Shown here: positions 7,757-13,940 of the stretch, in pieces
How positions within the stretch are numbered: the first letter of the stretch is position 1
Layout: the number at the start of each line of letters is the position of its first letter
Assembly: GCA_023393375.1 (NCBI GenBank)
Contig: JAEWLI010000120.1
Span: 1 to 15,494, forward strand
From: Bacteroidota bacterium
GTDB lineage: Bacteria > Bacteroidota > Bacteroidia > Cytophagales > Cyclobacteriaceae
DNA: 15,494 bases
Reading direction: 5' to 3'
The notes under the pieces: generated by a model
Told to the model about the DNA's origin: nothing
The model's database searches: none
Seen by the model: the letters and a program-made list of their open reading frames with translations, nothing else
Position numbers and translations under genes: made by a program

Positions 7757-7807
7757 ATTTGAATTGATGAAAAGACATGCTTAATATGTCTTTTCATCAA
7801 TTCAAAT
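7757..7807. terminator. bidirectional 22-bp perfect hairpin between convergent genes
   Basis: The arms 7757-7778 and 7786-7807 are exact reverse complements over 22 bp with a 7-nt loop (GCTTAAT). The hairpin starts 13 bp after the atpK stop and, read on the other strand, begins 2 nt after the usp stop. The downstream tracts are only moderately T-rich on both sides (TCTTATTCTCT, and TAGGTTTTGTT on the minus strand). It most likely ends both transcripts or stabilises their 3' ends; a stem this long could also be cut by RNase III. Confidence 0.8.
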
Positions 7808-7809
7808 TC

Positions 7810-8667
7810 TTATTCTCTATCATCCAGGGCCAATACCGGAATATTGGAATGGTAGACAAACTTCTCTGTAAAGCTATCGTGGAACATTTCTTCCATCAAT
7901 TTTCTGCTCCTATGTAAGGCTACCAACAATGAGATTTTATTTTCTTTTAAATAACCGTACAGCTCATCTTCTATATTGTCACCACATTGCTGATGTACAA
8001 CAGGTGAAAATTCCTCAAAGTGGCTTTTCAGTTTAAAAATATTTTCTGCTTCTGTGGAAGAGATATGACAATCCGGATGAATTGTAATGATGTGAATCTC
8101 TGCATTATATACCTGGGATAATATTTTTACGATATTCAAACCATTAATATCCCGGATACTCTTCAAGTCGTAAGCAAATGCTATTTTATCAGATTTTTGC
8201 TGTTTTGAATGTTGCGGAATCACCAAAACAGGTGTTTTTAGAGTAAGGCATATTTCTGCAGTCTTTGTACCCCAAAATTCATTAATACCTTTGGCTCCTC
8301 TCGTACCCATAATGATCAGATCTATTTTTTCCTGATTATTTATGTCAATAATATTGTCTACTACCAGCCCACGGCTTTTAATAAATTTGGTTTTTATTTC
8401 GGATAATCCCGGAATGCCTTTCACCATTGTGTCAAACTGATCCTGAATCACATTCATTAAATGATCAAGCCTGCTTTTTTCAAGCATCTTTACCAAATCA
8501 GGTTCCAATTTTTTGATCATGGCACTTGACAAAAGTGGCTTATGATATACATGTAAAATGATGATTTGGGCTTTTGAATATTGAGCTATCTCAGTTGCCT
8601 GTTGCACCACATTGTAAGAATGTACTGAAAAGTCAACCGGAACCAGAATTTTATTGATCGATTTCAT
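7810..8667 (-). CDS. tandem-domain universal stress protein (UspA family)
   Basis: The 285-residue protein is two Usp domains in a row, with no signal peptide, so cytoplasmic. Domain 1 (about 1-152) starts with KILVPVDFS at 6-14 and contains the glycine loop GTRGAKG at 121-127 with GT at 133-134, then PVLVIP at 146-151. This is close to the ATP-binding G-x2-G-x9-G-(S/T) signature, with one residue fewer in the gap. Domain 2 (about 160-285) keeps the fold pattern (KIAFAYD, then PVLALDD at the end), but its loop reads ALHRSRK and lacks the glycines, so it probably does not bind ATP. Two-domain Usps are common in Bacteroidota. It converges on the ATPase operon and shares its terminator hairpin. 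No convincing promoter was found in 8668-8811. Family call firm; function beyond a stress role unknown. Confidence 0.9.
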   Translation of the reverse strand: MKSINKILVPVDFSVHSYNVVQQATEIAQYSKAQIIILHVYHKPLLSSAMIKKLEPDLVKMLEKSRLDHLMNVIQDQFDTMVKGIPGLSEIKTKFIKSRGLVVDNIIDINNQEKIDLIIMGTRGAKGINEFWGTKTAEICLTLKTPVLVIPQHSKQQKSDKIAFAYDLKSIRDINGLNIVKILSQVYNAEIHIITIHPDCHISSTEAENIFKLKSHFEEFSPVVHQQCGDNIEDELYGYLKENKISLLVALHRSRKLMEEMFHDSFTEKFVYHSNIPVLALDDRE

Positions 8668-8811
8668 GAATTTGCGATTTTATCAAACAAGTAAAAAATA
8701 TAAGTGCGTACCCATATTCACGTAAAATACACAAAAAATGTTAAAAAAGCGACTGGGTAAACTTCAAGTTTAAAACTAATAAAAAAACAGAAGAACTTTT
8801 ATGTAAAACTT

Positions 8812-8841
8812 AAAAAAAGAGCTGCCTACTTTTGACAGCTC
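8812..8841 (-). terminator. intrinsic terminator of the DUF4168-like gene
   Basis: On the minus strand a GAGCTG/CAGCTC stem (plus-strand arms 8836-8841 and 8819-8824, 11-nt loop) is followed directly by seven T residues (plus-strand A-tract 8812-8818). It lies about 40 nt after the stop of the upstream minus-strand gene and isolates that gene from usp downstream. Confidence 0.72.
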
Positions 8842-8879
8842 CTATATTTTATCTTATGATGTATTAAAGCATTTAAAGT

Positions 8880-9350
8880 TTATTCTGCTGCAACTCCCTC
8901 AAAGCGGGCCTTTAACTCTTCATCAGATGCAAGTCCGTTTTTAATGGCAGTATATTTAGCCACGGTCATATTTGAATTGTTGATCAATAATTTCACAACC
9001 TCCTGTGCTGCTTCGGTTCTTTCCTCCATCAGTTTGTTCACAGTTTGCATAAACTTAATTTCCCATTCTTGAGCACCTGCTTCTTTCATTTTAGCTTCAT
9101 CCGACCCTGCTTTTCTGAGCTCATTAAATCTTTGTCCTGTCATTCCTTCCTGTTTCTTTATCAAATCATTTACTGTAGGACTAACACTTTTCTTAATCAG
9201 ATCCACTGCATTTTCAATTACAGCATAATTTCTTAAGTCATCGTCGCTGATTTCCTGATCTTGTGCATAGACAAAAGATTGCATGGCAAAAAACGAAAAT
9301 GCCAGCATTGTAAATACCTTGATAAGCTTTCTTGAATTCATATTTTTCAT
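8880..9350 (-). CDS. small secreted DUF4168-like protein
   Basis: The 156-residue protein has a clear signal peptide: basic start (KNMNSRKLIK), a hydrophobic core about 11-26, and a likely cleavage VYA|QDQ after residue 29. The mature part is helical and charged, without cysteines or membrane segments. Residues 35-50 (ISDDDLRNYAVIENAV) and 128-150 (MTVAKYTAIKNGLASDEELK and following) follow the start and end of DUF4168 domains, where a DEELxxFA helix opens and LTxExYxxIxxxxxxDxEL closes. The function of that family is unknown. A second ATG at codon 4 could also be the start without changing the signal peptide. It has its own promoter-like element and intrinsic terminator, so it is probably monocistronic. 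The DUF4168 assignment is from pattern memory and is moderately secure. Confidence 0.8.
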   Translation of the reverse strand: MKNMNSRKLIKVFTMLAFSFFAMQSFVYAQDQEISDDDLRNYAVIENAVDLIKKSVSPTVNDLIKKQEGMTGQRFNELRKAGSDEAKMKEAGAQEWEIKFMQTVNKLMEERTEAAQEVVKLLINNSNMTVAKYTAIKNGLASDEELKARFEGVAAE

Positions 9351-9382
9351 TATTCTAAAGGTTAAAAATTAAGATTATCATT

Positions 9383-9413
9383 TAAAATTAAAACATATTC
9401 AGTAAAAGGCAAA
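9383..9413 (-). promoter_or_regulatory. Bacteroidota-type promoter of the DUF4168-like gene
   Basis: On the minus strand, TTTG (plus-strand CAAA, 9410-9413) is followed after 19 bp by TAATTTTA (plus-strand 9383-9390), a 7/8 match to TAnnTTTG. A start near 9376 would give a leader of about 26 nt before the ATG ending at 9350. The spacing is in the usual range and this is the best promoter match in the window. Confidence 0.5.
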
Positions 9414-9557
9414 ATTTTCTCCTAGTCTGAGGTATCAATTAATCAAGAATTGTGCCTTAATTGTATTCATTAGCATCTTCCTCATTCCCATAAACATAAA
9501 GCAACCCATTAGGTTTGATTAACAGGGAATATTTTTATTTAACAAAATCGGATATAT

Positions 9558-10733
9558 ATGAAACTGTTGACATTAAAAGAGCTGGAAGAACTTTATCAGA
9601 TAACAAATGAAAATGCTATTAGTATATATTTACCTACGCATAAAGCTGGTAAGGAGGTCTTAAATCAGAAGGATGCAAGAACCCTAAAGAATCACTATCA
9701 GCAAATAAAGAAAAAACTGGCTGGTAAAGGAATGCATGAAAATGAAATCGAAAATCTACTACAACCGATCAATCAATTAATAAATGATGGCAATTTCTGG
9801 AGACAACAATTGGGTGGATTGGCCATATTTCTTTCAGATGGGTTTTTCAGATATTACAGGCTTCCCATACCTTTTGAGGAATTTCGATTAATGACTACTT
9901 CTTTTTATCTAAAACCACTGGCTCAAACCTTTAGTGATGACGAATATTATTTCATTCTGGCATTAAGCCTACAGAATATCCGGTTATTTGAAGCCAATAA
10001 ATATTTTATCCATGAGATTGACCTCAAGGAATTATTTCCGGATGGTGTGGAAGAAATTTTAAATTACTATGAATTTGAGAAAAGCCTTCAAATGCGGTCT
10101 CAACAAGGAGGTATGAATTCCGGCGATAATGCCCAGTATTACGGCCAAGGAGGTTCAAAACAGGATGTAACCCCATATATTGAAGAGTATTTCAGGAAAA
10201 TTGACGAAGGATTGAGCAGGGTGATGACTTCAAATCCGCAGCCTATGGTATTAGCCGCAGTGGATTACCTTCATCCCATATTCAAGAAGGTGACTAAATC
10301 CTCGAAGGTAGTGGACAAAGGCATAATGGGGAATCCTGATCATTTAAAAGCAGATGAATTACATGTGCAGGCAAATCAAATTATGGAACCTTTTTTTAAA
10401 AAACAAAGAACTACTCGATTCGACAAGTATAAGGAATTGGAAGGAACAGGGAAAACTTCAAATGATATAAAAGAAATTGCCAAAGCCGCTATGAATGGCC
10501 GTGTAGAAGCTCTTTTTGCACAAAAAGGCAATGTGGTTTGGGGGAAAATTTTAGATAATAACGGGGATCAGCGAATTGAACTTCACGAAGAATTTGAATC
10601 AGGAGATAATTGCCTGATTGACCAATCAGTTGTAAAAACTTTGTTGAATGGCGGTGAAACCTATCTGGTCGAGAAAGATAATACTTCTGAAGTATATGAT
10701 AAGACGGGAATTGCAGCTTTGTTCAGGTACTAG
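9558..10733 (+). CDS. baeRF-family protein (bacterial relative of archaeo-eukaryotic release factors)
   Basis: The 391-residue soluble protein resembles the baeRF group, bacterial relatives of eRF1/Pelota proposed to act on ribosomes in rescue, hibernation or quality control. Three parts match that plan. The N-terminal part (1-125) has AISIYLPTHKAG at 20-31 and GGLAIFLSDGFFRYYRLP near 86-103. The middle domain (about 128-272) contains a Gly/Gln-rich loop at 182-199. The C-terminal L7Ae-like part (about 275-391) has NGRVEALFAQKG near 313-324 and ends with LLNGGETYLV then IAALFRY. A standard GGQ tripeptide is not present. The exact subfamily (3 or 7 are closest from memory) is uncertain. It is transcribed away from the DUF4168-like gene. 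Only a weak promoter pair is visible (TTTG 9514-9517, TATTTAAC 9536-9543). A hairpin follows about 45 nt after the stop. Confidence 0.78.
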   Translation: MKLLTLKELEELYQITNENAISIYLPTHKAGKEVLNQKDARTLKNHYQQIKKKLAGKGMHENEIENLLQPINQLINDGNFWRQQLGGLAIFLSDGFFRYYRLPIPFEEFRLMTTSFYLKPLAQTFSDDEYYFILALSLQNIRLFEANKYFIHEIDLKELFPDGVEEILNYYEFEKSLQMRSQQGGMNSGDNAQYYGQGGSKQDVTPYIEEYFRKIDEGLSRVMTSNPQPMVLAAVDYLHPIFKKVTKSSKVVDKGIMGNPDHLKADELHVQANQIMEPFFKKQRTTRFDKYKELEGTGKTSNDIKEIAKAAMNGRVEALFAQKGNVVWGKILDNNGDQRIELHEEFESGDNCLIDQSVVKTLLNGGETYLVEKDNTSEVYDKTGIAALFRY

Positions 10734-10782
10734 TAGTTCAAAGTTTAAGGTTTGACCCTGTTGATGCCGACAAAAAAGATTT

Positions 10783-10821
10783 GTAAAGTGATGCTGACAT
10801 AATGGGTTAGCATCGCTTTAC
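10783..10821 (+). terminator. 16-bp hairpin after the baeRF gene
   Basis: Arms 10783-10798 (GTAAAGTGATGCTGAC) and 10806-10821 (GTTAGCATCGCTTTAC) pair along all 16 positions, two of them G-U in RNA, around a 7-nt loop. It begins 47 nt after the stop codon. The tract after it (TTGTATTGT) is T-rich but interrupted. The wobble pairs fall on the plus-strand transcript, so the plus strand is the likely sense. Confidence 0.6.
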
Positions 10822-10999
10822 TTGTATTGTACCATTACTGTCCTATTTCCGAATTGCTTTTGAATAAAAACTCACACAGTAACATCTATAGGAATTGAAA
10901 GTCGAATATAATTTTTTTTAATACCAAATTGAGGAAATAATCTTACTCTAATTAGGGTGATAATCTTATATACTAACCTAGCAGCTTAGCATAATATTC

Positions 11000-11029
11000 G
11001 ACCCCATGGGGTCCGTATCATCTACGGAC
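11000..11029. repeat. palindrome overlapping a second inverted repeat
   Basis: GACCCCATGGGGTC at 11000-11013 is a perfect 14-bp palindrome. Its last three bases also begin GTCCGTA (11011-11017), which pairs with TACGGAC (11023-11029) around a 5-nt loop. The two structures are mutually exclusive. T-rich DNA follows (ATTTTACTTT). It could be an operator, a terminator on the plus strand, or a remnant of a mobile element end. Confidence 0.5.
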
Positions 11030-11144
11030 ATTTTACTTTAAAACATAGGAATCCATTCAGGATCAGCCTTAGAGTAGAAATATGAACATATCGATGGCTA
11101 TGTTTTGAACAGATATATACAGATGAAATATCATCGCAGAAACT

Positions 11145-11252
11145 ATGGTCTTTGAACCTGAAGATCCACAAAAGAAGCCAACCACAACGTGGGTCGTACA
11201 AATTAGAAAAACATTACAATCAGCAGGTTCAAATTGGGGGGCCTGTTATTGA
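11145..11252 (+). other. 35-codon open frame, possible gene remnant
   Basis: A short frame opens at ATG 11145 and stops at 11250-11252, overlapping the end of the minus-strand membrane protein gene by 7 bp. Its middle (QKKPTTTWVVQIRKTLQSAG) looks protein-like, and the KPTxxWVxQ phrase vaguely recalls the C-terminal part of IS4/IS1634-type transposases. It has no ribosome binding site and an in-frame stop lies just upstream. I do not recognise it with confidence; a chance frame is equally possible. Confidence 0.2.
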
Positions 11253-11803
11253 GCGTAATGTCTATTTTTTCTTTTTCTTTCTTTGAGAATGAGCAATGTC
11301 AATATGTATATCAAAACAATTGTGAATGGTATTGCAATAAATCTATACTCAGGTAAAAAATACCAAAGAGCTAAAATTGATATAGTTCTGGCCAATGTGT
11401 GGAAAATGCCAACCCAATGTTTTATTATCCAAGAAAAAGGCAACCACATCAATCCAGTCAATATTCCAACTGTCATTGGAAGTGAAGAATGGTCAATAAG
11501 GAAAAAGGGTATAGCTATTGAATAAACCAGAATGGCTTGTCCAACGGTAAAAAGAAATAGTGAATCGAATTCATTATTTGGTTTACTTTTATCTAAGAAA
11601 TTTTCACCAGTGAATTTTGATAGAAATAAGCCTAAATATACAATGCTTCCAGTTCCAATAAATATTGTCCAAACTGTAATATAATTCGAGAAAAATATCC
11701 CGGCAAATCCAATAATAATCCAAACAATTAACCCAGCTAAGGGTGTAGCAAGAAAACTTCGATTGGAAAACTCAATTCGCTGTTCTTCAAGTGTTCTTTC
11801 CAT
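11246..11803 (-). CDS. six-helix membrane protein, DUF7010-like
   Basis: The 185-residue protein begins with a soluble acidic/basic start (TLEEQRIEFSNRSFLATP) followed by about six hydrophobic helices: roughly 18-38, 43-62, 82-103, 110-128, 132-150 and 153-173. It ends in a strongly basic tail (KERKRKNRHY). The start EEQRxEFSxRxFLAxPxAG and the overall plan resemble the uncharacterised DUF7010 membrane proteins; that name is from memory and uncertain. There is no catalytic motif to suggest a function. It stands alone between gene-poor stretches, convergent with nothing identifiable, with a candidate promoter about 40 bp upstream. The ATG at 11803 is preferred because the conserved-looking N-terminal stretch directly follows it. 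Confidence 0.78.
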   Translation of the reverse strand: MERTLEEQRIEFSNRSFLATPLAGLIVWIIIGFAGIFFSNYITVWTIFIGTGSIVYLGLFLSKFTGENFLDKSKPNNEFDSLFLFTVGQAILVYSIAIPFFLIDHSSLPMTVGILTGLMWLPFSWIIKHWVGIFHTLARTISILALWYFLPEYRFIAIPFTIVLIYILTLLILKERKRKNRHYAQ

Positions 11804-11844
11804 TCATTCAATTTTTATATGAACTATAATCTGACAGTTGTACC

Positions 11845-11875
11845 GAAAGTTAATAAACAAATGATAGAAATCCAA
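11845..11875 (-). promoter_or_regulatory. candidate promoter of the DUF7010-like gene
   Basis: On the minus strand TTG (plus-strand CAA 11873-11875) is followed after 20 bp by TAACTTTC (plus-strand 11845-11852), a 7/8 match to TAnnTTTG. The leader would be about 35 nt. Confidence 0.33.
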
Positions 11876-12080
11876 TTATGAATACGTGCACTTCTTCTTC
11901 ATCATGACATGGTTGATTTATACCCAGGTTCTCATGGCCGATAATCAGACTGTATATATCTAAAACGTTAGAATAATTTCTTTAACCAATAAGCCTTTCC
12001 AGTAGCTCATCATTTACTAAGCAACTGCCTGATAATTAGCAAATTATAATTATTCATAAAATAAATTATATTAAAATTGA

Positions 12081-12109
12081 TTGATTCTTAAAAAAATCTT
12101 CTATTTTAG
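12081..12109 (+). promoter_or_regulatory. candidate promoter of the LamG lipoprotein gene
   Basis: TTG at 12081-12083 is followed after 18 bp by TATTTTAG at 12102-12109, a 7/8 match to TAnnTTTG. The start site would lie near 12116, giving a leader of about 17 nt before the ATG at 12133. Confidence 0.38.
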
Positions 12110-12132
12110 TATATAAATCAAATATATAAACA

Positions 12133-13650
12133 ATGAGAACAATTTTCAAAGCAGCACTTTATTGCGCCATAATTACTCTATTTATGGCAGGGTGCAAAGA
12201 AGATAATAATGATCTTGCAAGCCTGGATTACACATTCACATTTAGTTTACAAAATACTAATGGTAGGCTATCCTCCAATTTCTCTATTAACTCCATTCTT
12301 GTTTCTGTCAGAGATAACAATGGAAATGAGATTTACAAACTTAAAGAACTTAAAGTTTACAATTTTGATGGAGAATATATTAGCGAACCTATATCGGTAA
12401 TTCCTGGAAATTATTCGGTGACGGATTTCTTAGTCATTGATGAAAATCGGAATGTGATGTATGTAACACCAAAATCCGGGGCTCCATTAGCCTATTTAGT
12501 AAAAAATCCATTACCTATAAAATTTAACATTTTTGACGATCAGGTAAATAAAATTAATCTGGAGGTTATTGATATTCGTGAAGGTTCTCCAAATGATTTT
12601 GGATACAACACCTTCTCTTTTTCAATTGTTGAAACTTTTGATTTTTTAACAGCAATCTTCGTTTACGACGAAGTCATTAAAAATTTCAAATTAACTTCAG
12701 CTAATGTTACCATTACCAGTAATGAAGATACGCTTTATAATAAGACCATTTCTGATTCTACAAATTCAATTTTAATAAAATCAGGCTTAAATGAATACAA
12801 AATTACTGTTAATAAACAAGGGTACCCTGCATGGGAAAAGATCTTCACAGAAGATGAGCTGTCAGCTTTTGCAAATCAACCCCTAATAATCATTCTGGAT
12901 CAAGATTTATACAATGGATTGATAGCTTGGTACCCTTTTAACGGAAATGCCAATGACTTAAGTGGCAATACAAATCATGGTATCAATTACAATGCAGTAA
13001 CAACAACTGATAGAAAAGGGAAACCCAATAGTGCTTATTATTTTGACGGGGATGATTCTTTTATCGAAATCATGCCTAAAAGCAATGTTTCATCTATACA
13101 AGATTTTACAATATCACTATGGATGAAATTAGATCAATGGCGTGATCAAAAAATTGTTGACACCGATTATCCCAACACAATTGACAGACAGTATGTTTTC
13201 TGCGGTCATTCAAATGCCAGGGATAACTATGGAGATTATTTTAGACCGGGATTTTCAATTTTTACAGATCTTAGTGTTATAGATGAGGATACCACTGAAT
13301 TAATAACTTCATATACTAAATATTCTTCTTACCAGTTGAGAGACAGAAGTTATAATTATAGCAATGGACTTTTGATTGCAAATCAATGGATCCATGTAAC
13401 TTATATTAGGCAGGGAAGCGAATTCTCAACCTATGTAAATGGGGAACAAATTTCATACAATACACCAATAGACAATATTGATAGCGATCGGGCAATTAAT
13501 ATGCAACACAATTGGTACATAGGCACTTTTAGTGGAAACAACCCATACTATAACAATTTAAATTACAATTTTTCAGGTAAAATTGATGATGTGCGTATCT
13601 ATAATAGACCACTTACTAATGAAGAGGTTAAAAAACTTTTCGTAGAATAA
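12133..13650 (+). CDS. surface lipoprotein with C-terminal LamG (concanavalin-like) domain
   Basis: The 505-residue protein begins with a lipoprotein signal: hydrophobic core about 6-19, lipobox MAGC with the lipidated cysteine at 21, then the acidic KEDNND, which in Bacteroidota often accompanies outer-surface export. Residues about 30-150 form a beta-rich domain of unknown family. Residues about 155-258 look like a second beta-sandwich with a carboxypeptidase-regulatory flavour (ANVTITSNEDTLYNKTI ... YKITVNKQGYPAW). Residues 262-505 are a LamG/laminin-G-3 jelly roll: LIAWYPFNGNANDLSGN near the start, YYFDGDDSFIEI, FTISLWMK at 325-332, WIHVTYIRQG at 419-428, and the closing GKIDDVRIYNRPLTNEEVKKL. 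Such domains bind glycans or proteins; no catalytic residues are evident. It converges on the GH43 gene, and a strong terminator follows 21 bp after the stop. Confidence 0.87.
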   Translation: MRTIFKAALYCAIITLFMAGCKEDNNDLASLDYTFTFSLQNTNGRLSSNFSINSILVSVRDNNGNEIYKLKELKVYNFDGEYISEPISVIPGNYSVTDFLVIDENRNVMYVTPKSGAPLAYLVKNPLPIKFNIFDDQVNKINLEVIDIREGSPNDFGYNTFSFSIVETFDFLTAIFVYDEVIKNFKLTSANVTITSNEDTLYNKTISDSTNSILIKSGLNEYKITVNKQGYPAWEKIFTEDELSAFANQPLIIILDQDLYNGLIAWYPFNGNANDLSGNTNHGINYNAVTTTDRKGKPNSAYYFDGDDSFIEIMPKSNVSSIQDFTISLWMKLDQWRDQKIVDTDYPNTIDRQYVFCGHSNARDNYGDYFRPGFSIFTDLSVIDEDTTELITSYTKYSSYQLRDRSYNYSNGLLIANQWIHVTYIRQGSEFSTYVNGEQISYNTPIDNIDSDRAINMQHNWYIGTFSGNNPYYNNLNYNFSGKIDDVRIYNRPLTNEEVKKLFVE

Positions 13651-13671
13651 AATAGTCCACATCTATTTGGT

Positions 13672-13708
13672 AAAAAATAACCGGTCAGTAATGGCCGGTT
13701 ATTTTTTT
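13672..13708. terminator. strong bidirectional terminator
   Basis: Arms 13672-13686 and 13693-13707 pair over 15 positions (one G-T) around the loop AGTAAT. The stem has a CCGG core flanked by an A-tract before and seven T residues (13702-13708) after. The symmetry allows termination of the LamG gene (plus) and of the GH43 transcript arriving on the minus strand. Confidence 0.88.
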
Positions 13709-13817
13709 GTCACATGCTTAGAAGTAATTGAAATAACTATCCTTTATAATAATATGTTAGTTGCATTTTTGCTAAACTTTTCTGTCCCGATGAAATAACA
13801 TTCGATAGCGGTTTGTT

Positions 13818-13940
13818 CTAATAACTAATAATTCTCGGGTCATCTTCAACAATTGAATAGTGGTAATTGTCTTTCCATACTCCTCTGACTGGAAGTATTT
13901 TCATTTTGTAAAACCTTTTGTCACAACACATTTTATTCAT
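13818..13940 (-). CDS. possible 40-residue ORF overlapping the GH43 stop
   Basis: An open frame starts at an ATG ending at 13940, overlapping the GH43 stop (AATGAATAA on the minus strand), and runs 40 codons to a TAG at 13818-13820. It reads MNKMCCDKRFYKM and continues with GVWKDNYHYSIVEDDPRII, which looks protein-like. It could be a coupled small protein, the remnant of a decayed gene, or a chance frame in the 280-bp gap before the terminator. No family is recognised. A second ATG, at codon 4, is also possible. Confidence 0.25.
   Translation of the reverse strand: MNKMCCDKRFYKMKILPVRGVWKDNYHYSIVEDDPRIISY

Larger units (their letters stand above)
10738..11144. other. gene-poor stretch with hairpins
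   Basis: No open frame here looks like a gene on either strand. The stretch contains the hairpin after the baeRF gene (10783-10821) and, at 11000-11029, a 14-bp palindrome overlapping a second hairpin. Stops occur in all frames, so it is either true intergenic DNA or a decayed insertion. Confidence 0.6.
11804..12132. other. divergent intergenic region
   Basis: This 329-bp AT-rich stretch separates the divergent membrane protein and LamG lipoprotein genes. It holds a candidate promoter for each (11845-11875 minus, 12081-12109 plus). No RNA gene, open frame or long repeat is visible in the middle part. Confidence 0.6.

Noticed and set aside
10741..11245. CRISPR array or tandem repeats in the gene-poor stretch
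   Set aside because: No regularly spaced direct repeat is present; the notable structures are isolated inverted repeats.
11283..11525. 80-codon plus-strand frame opposite the six-helix membrane protein
   Set aside because: The minus-strand gene has a coherent set of membrane helices and a promoter; the plus-strand translation shows no family pattern.
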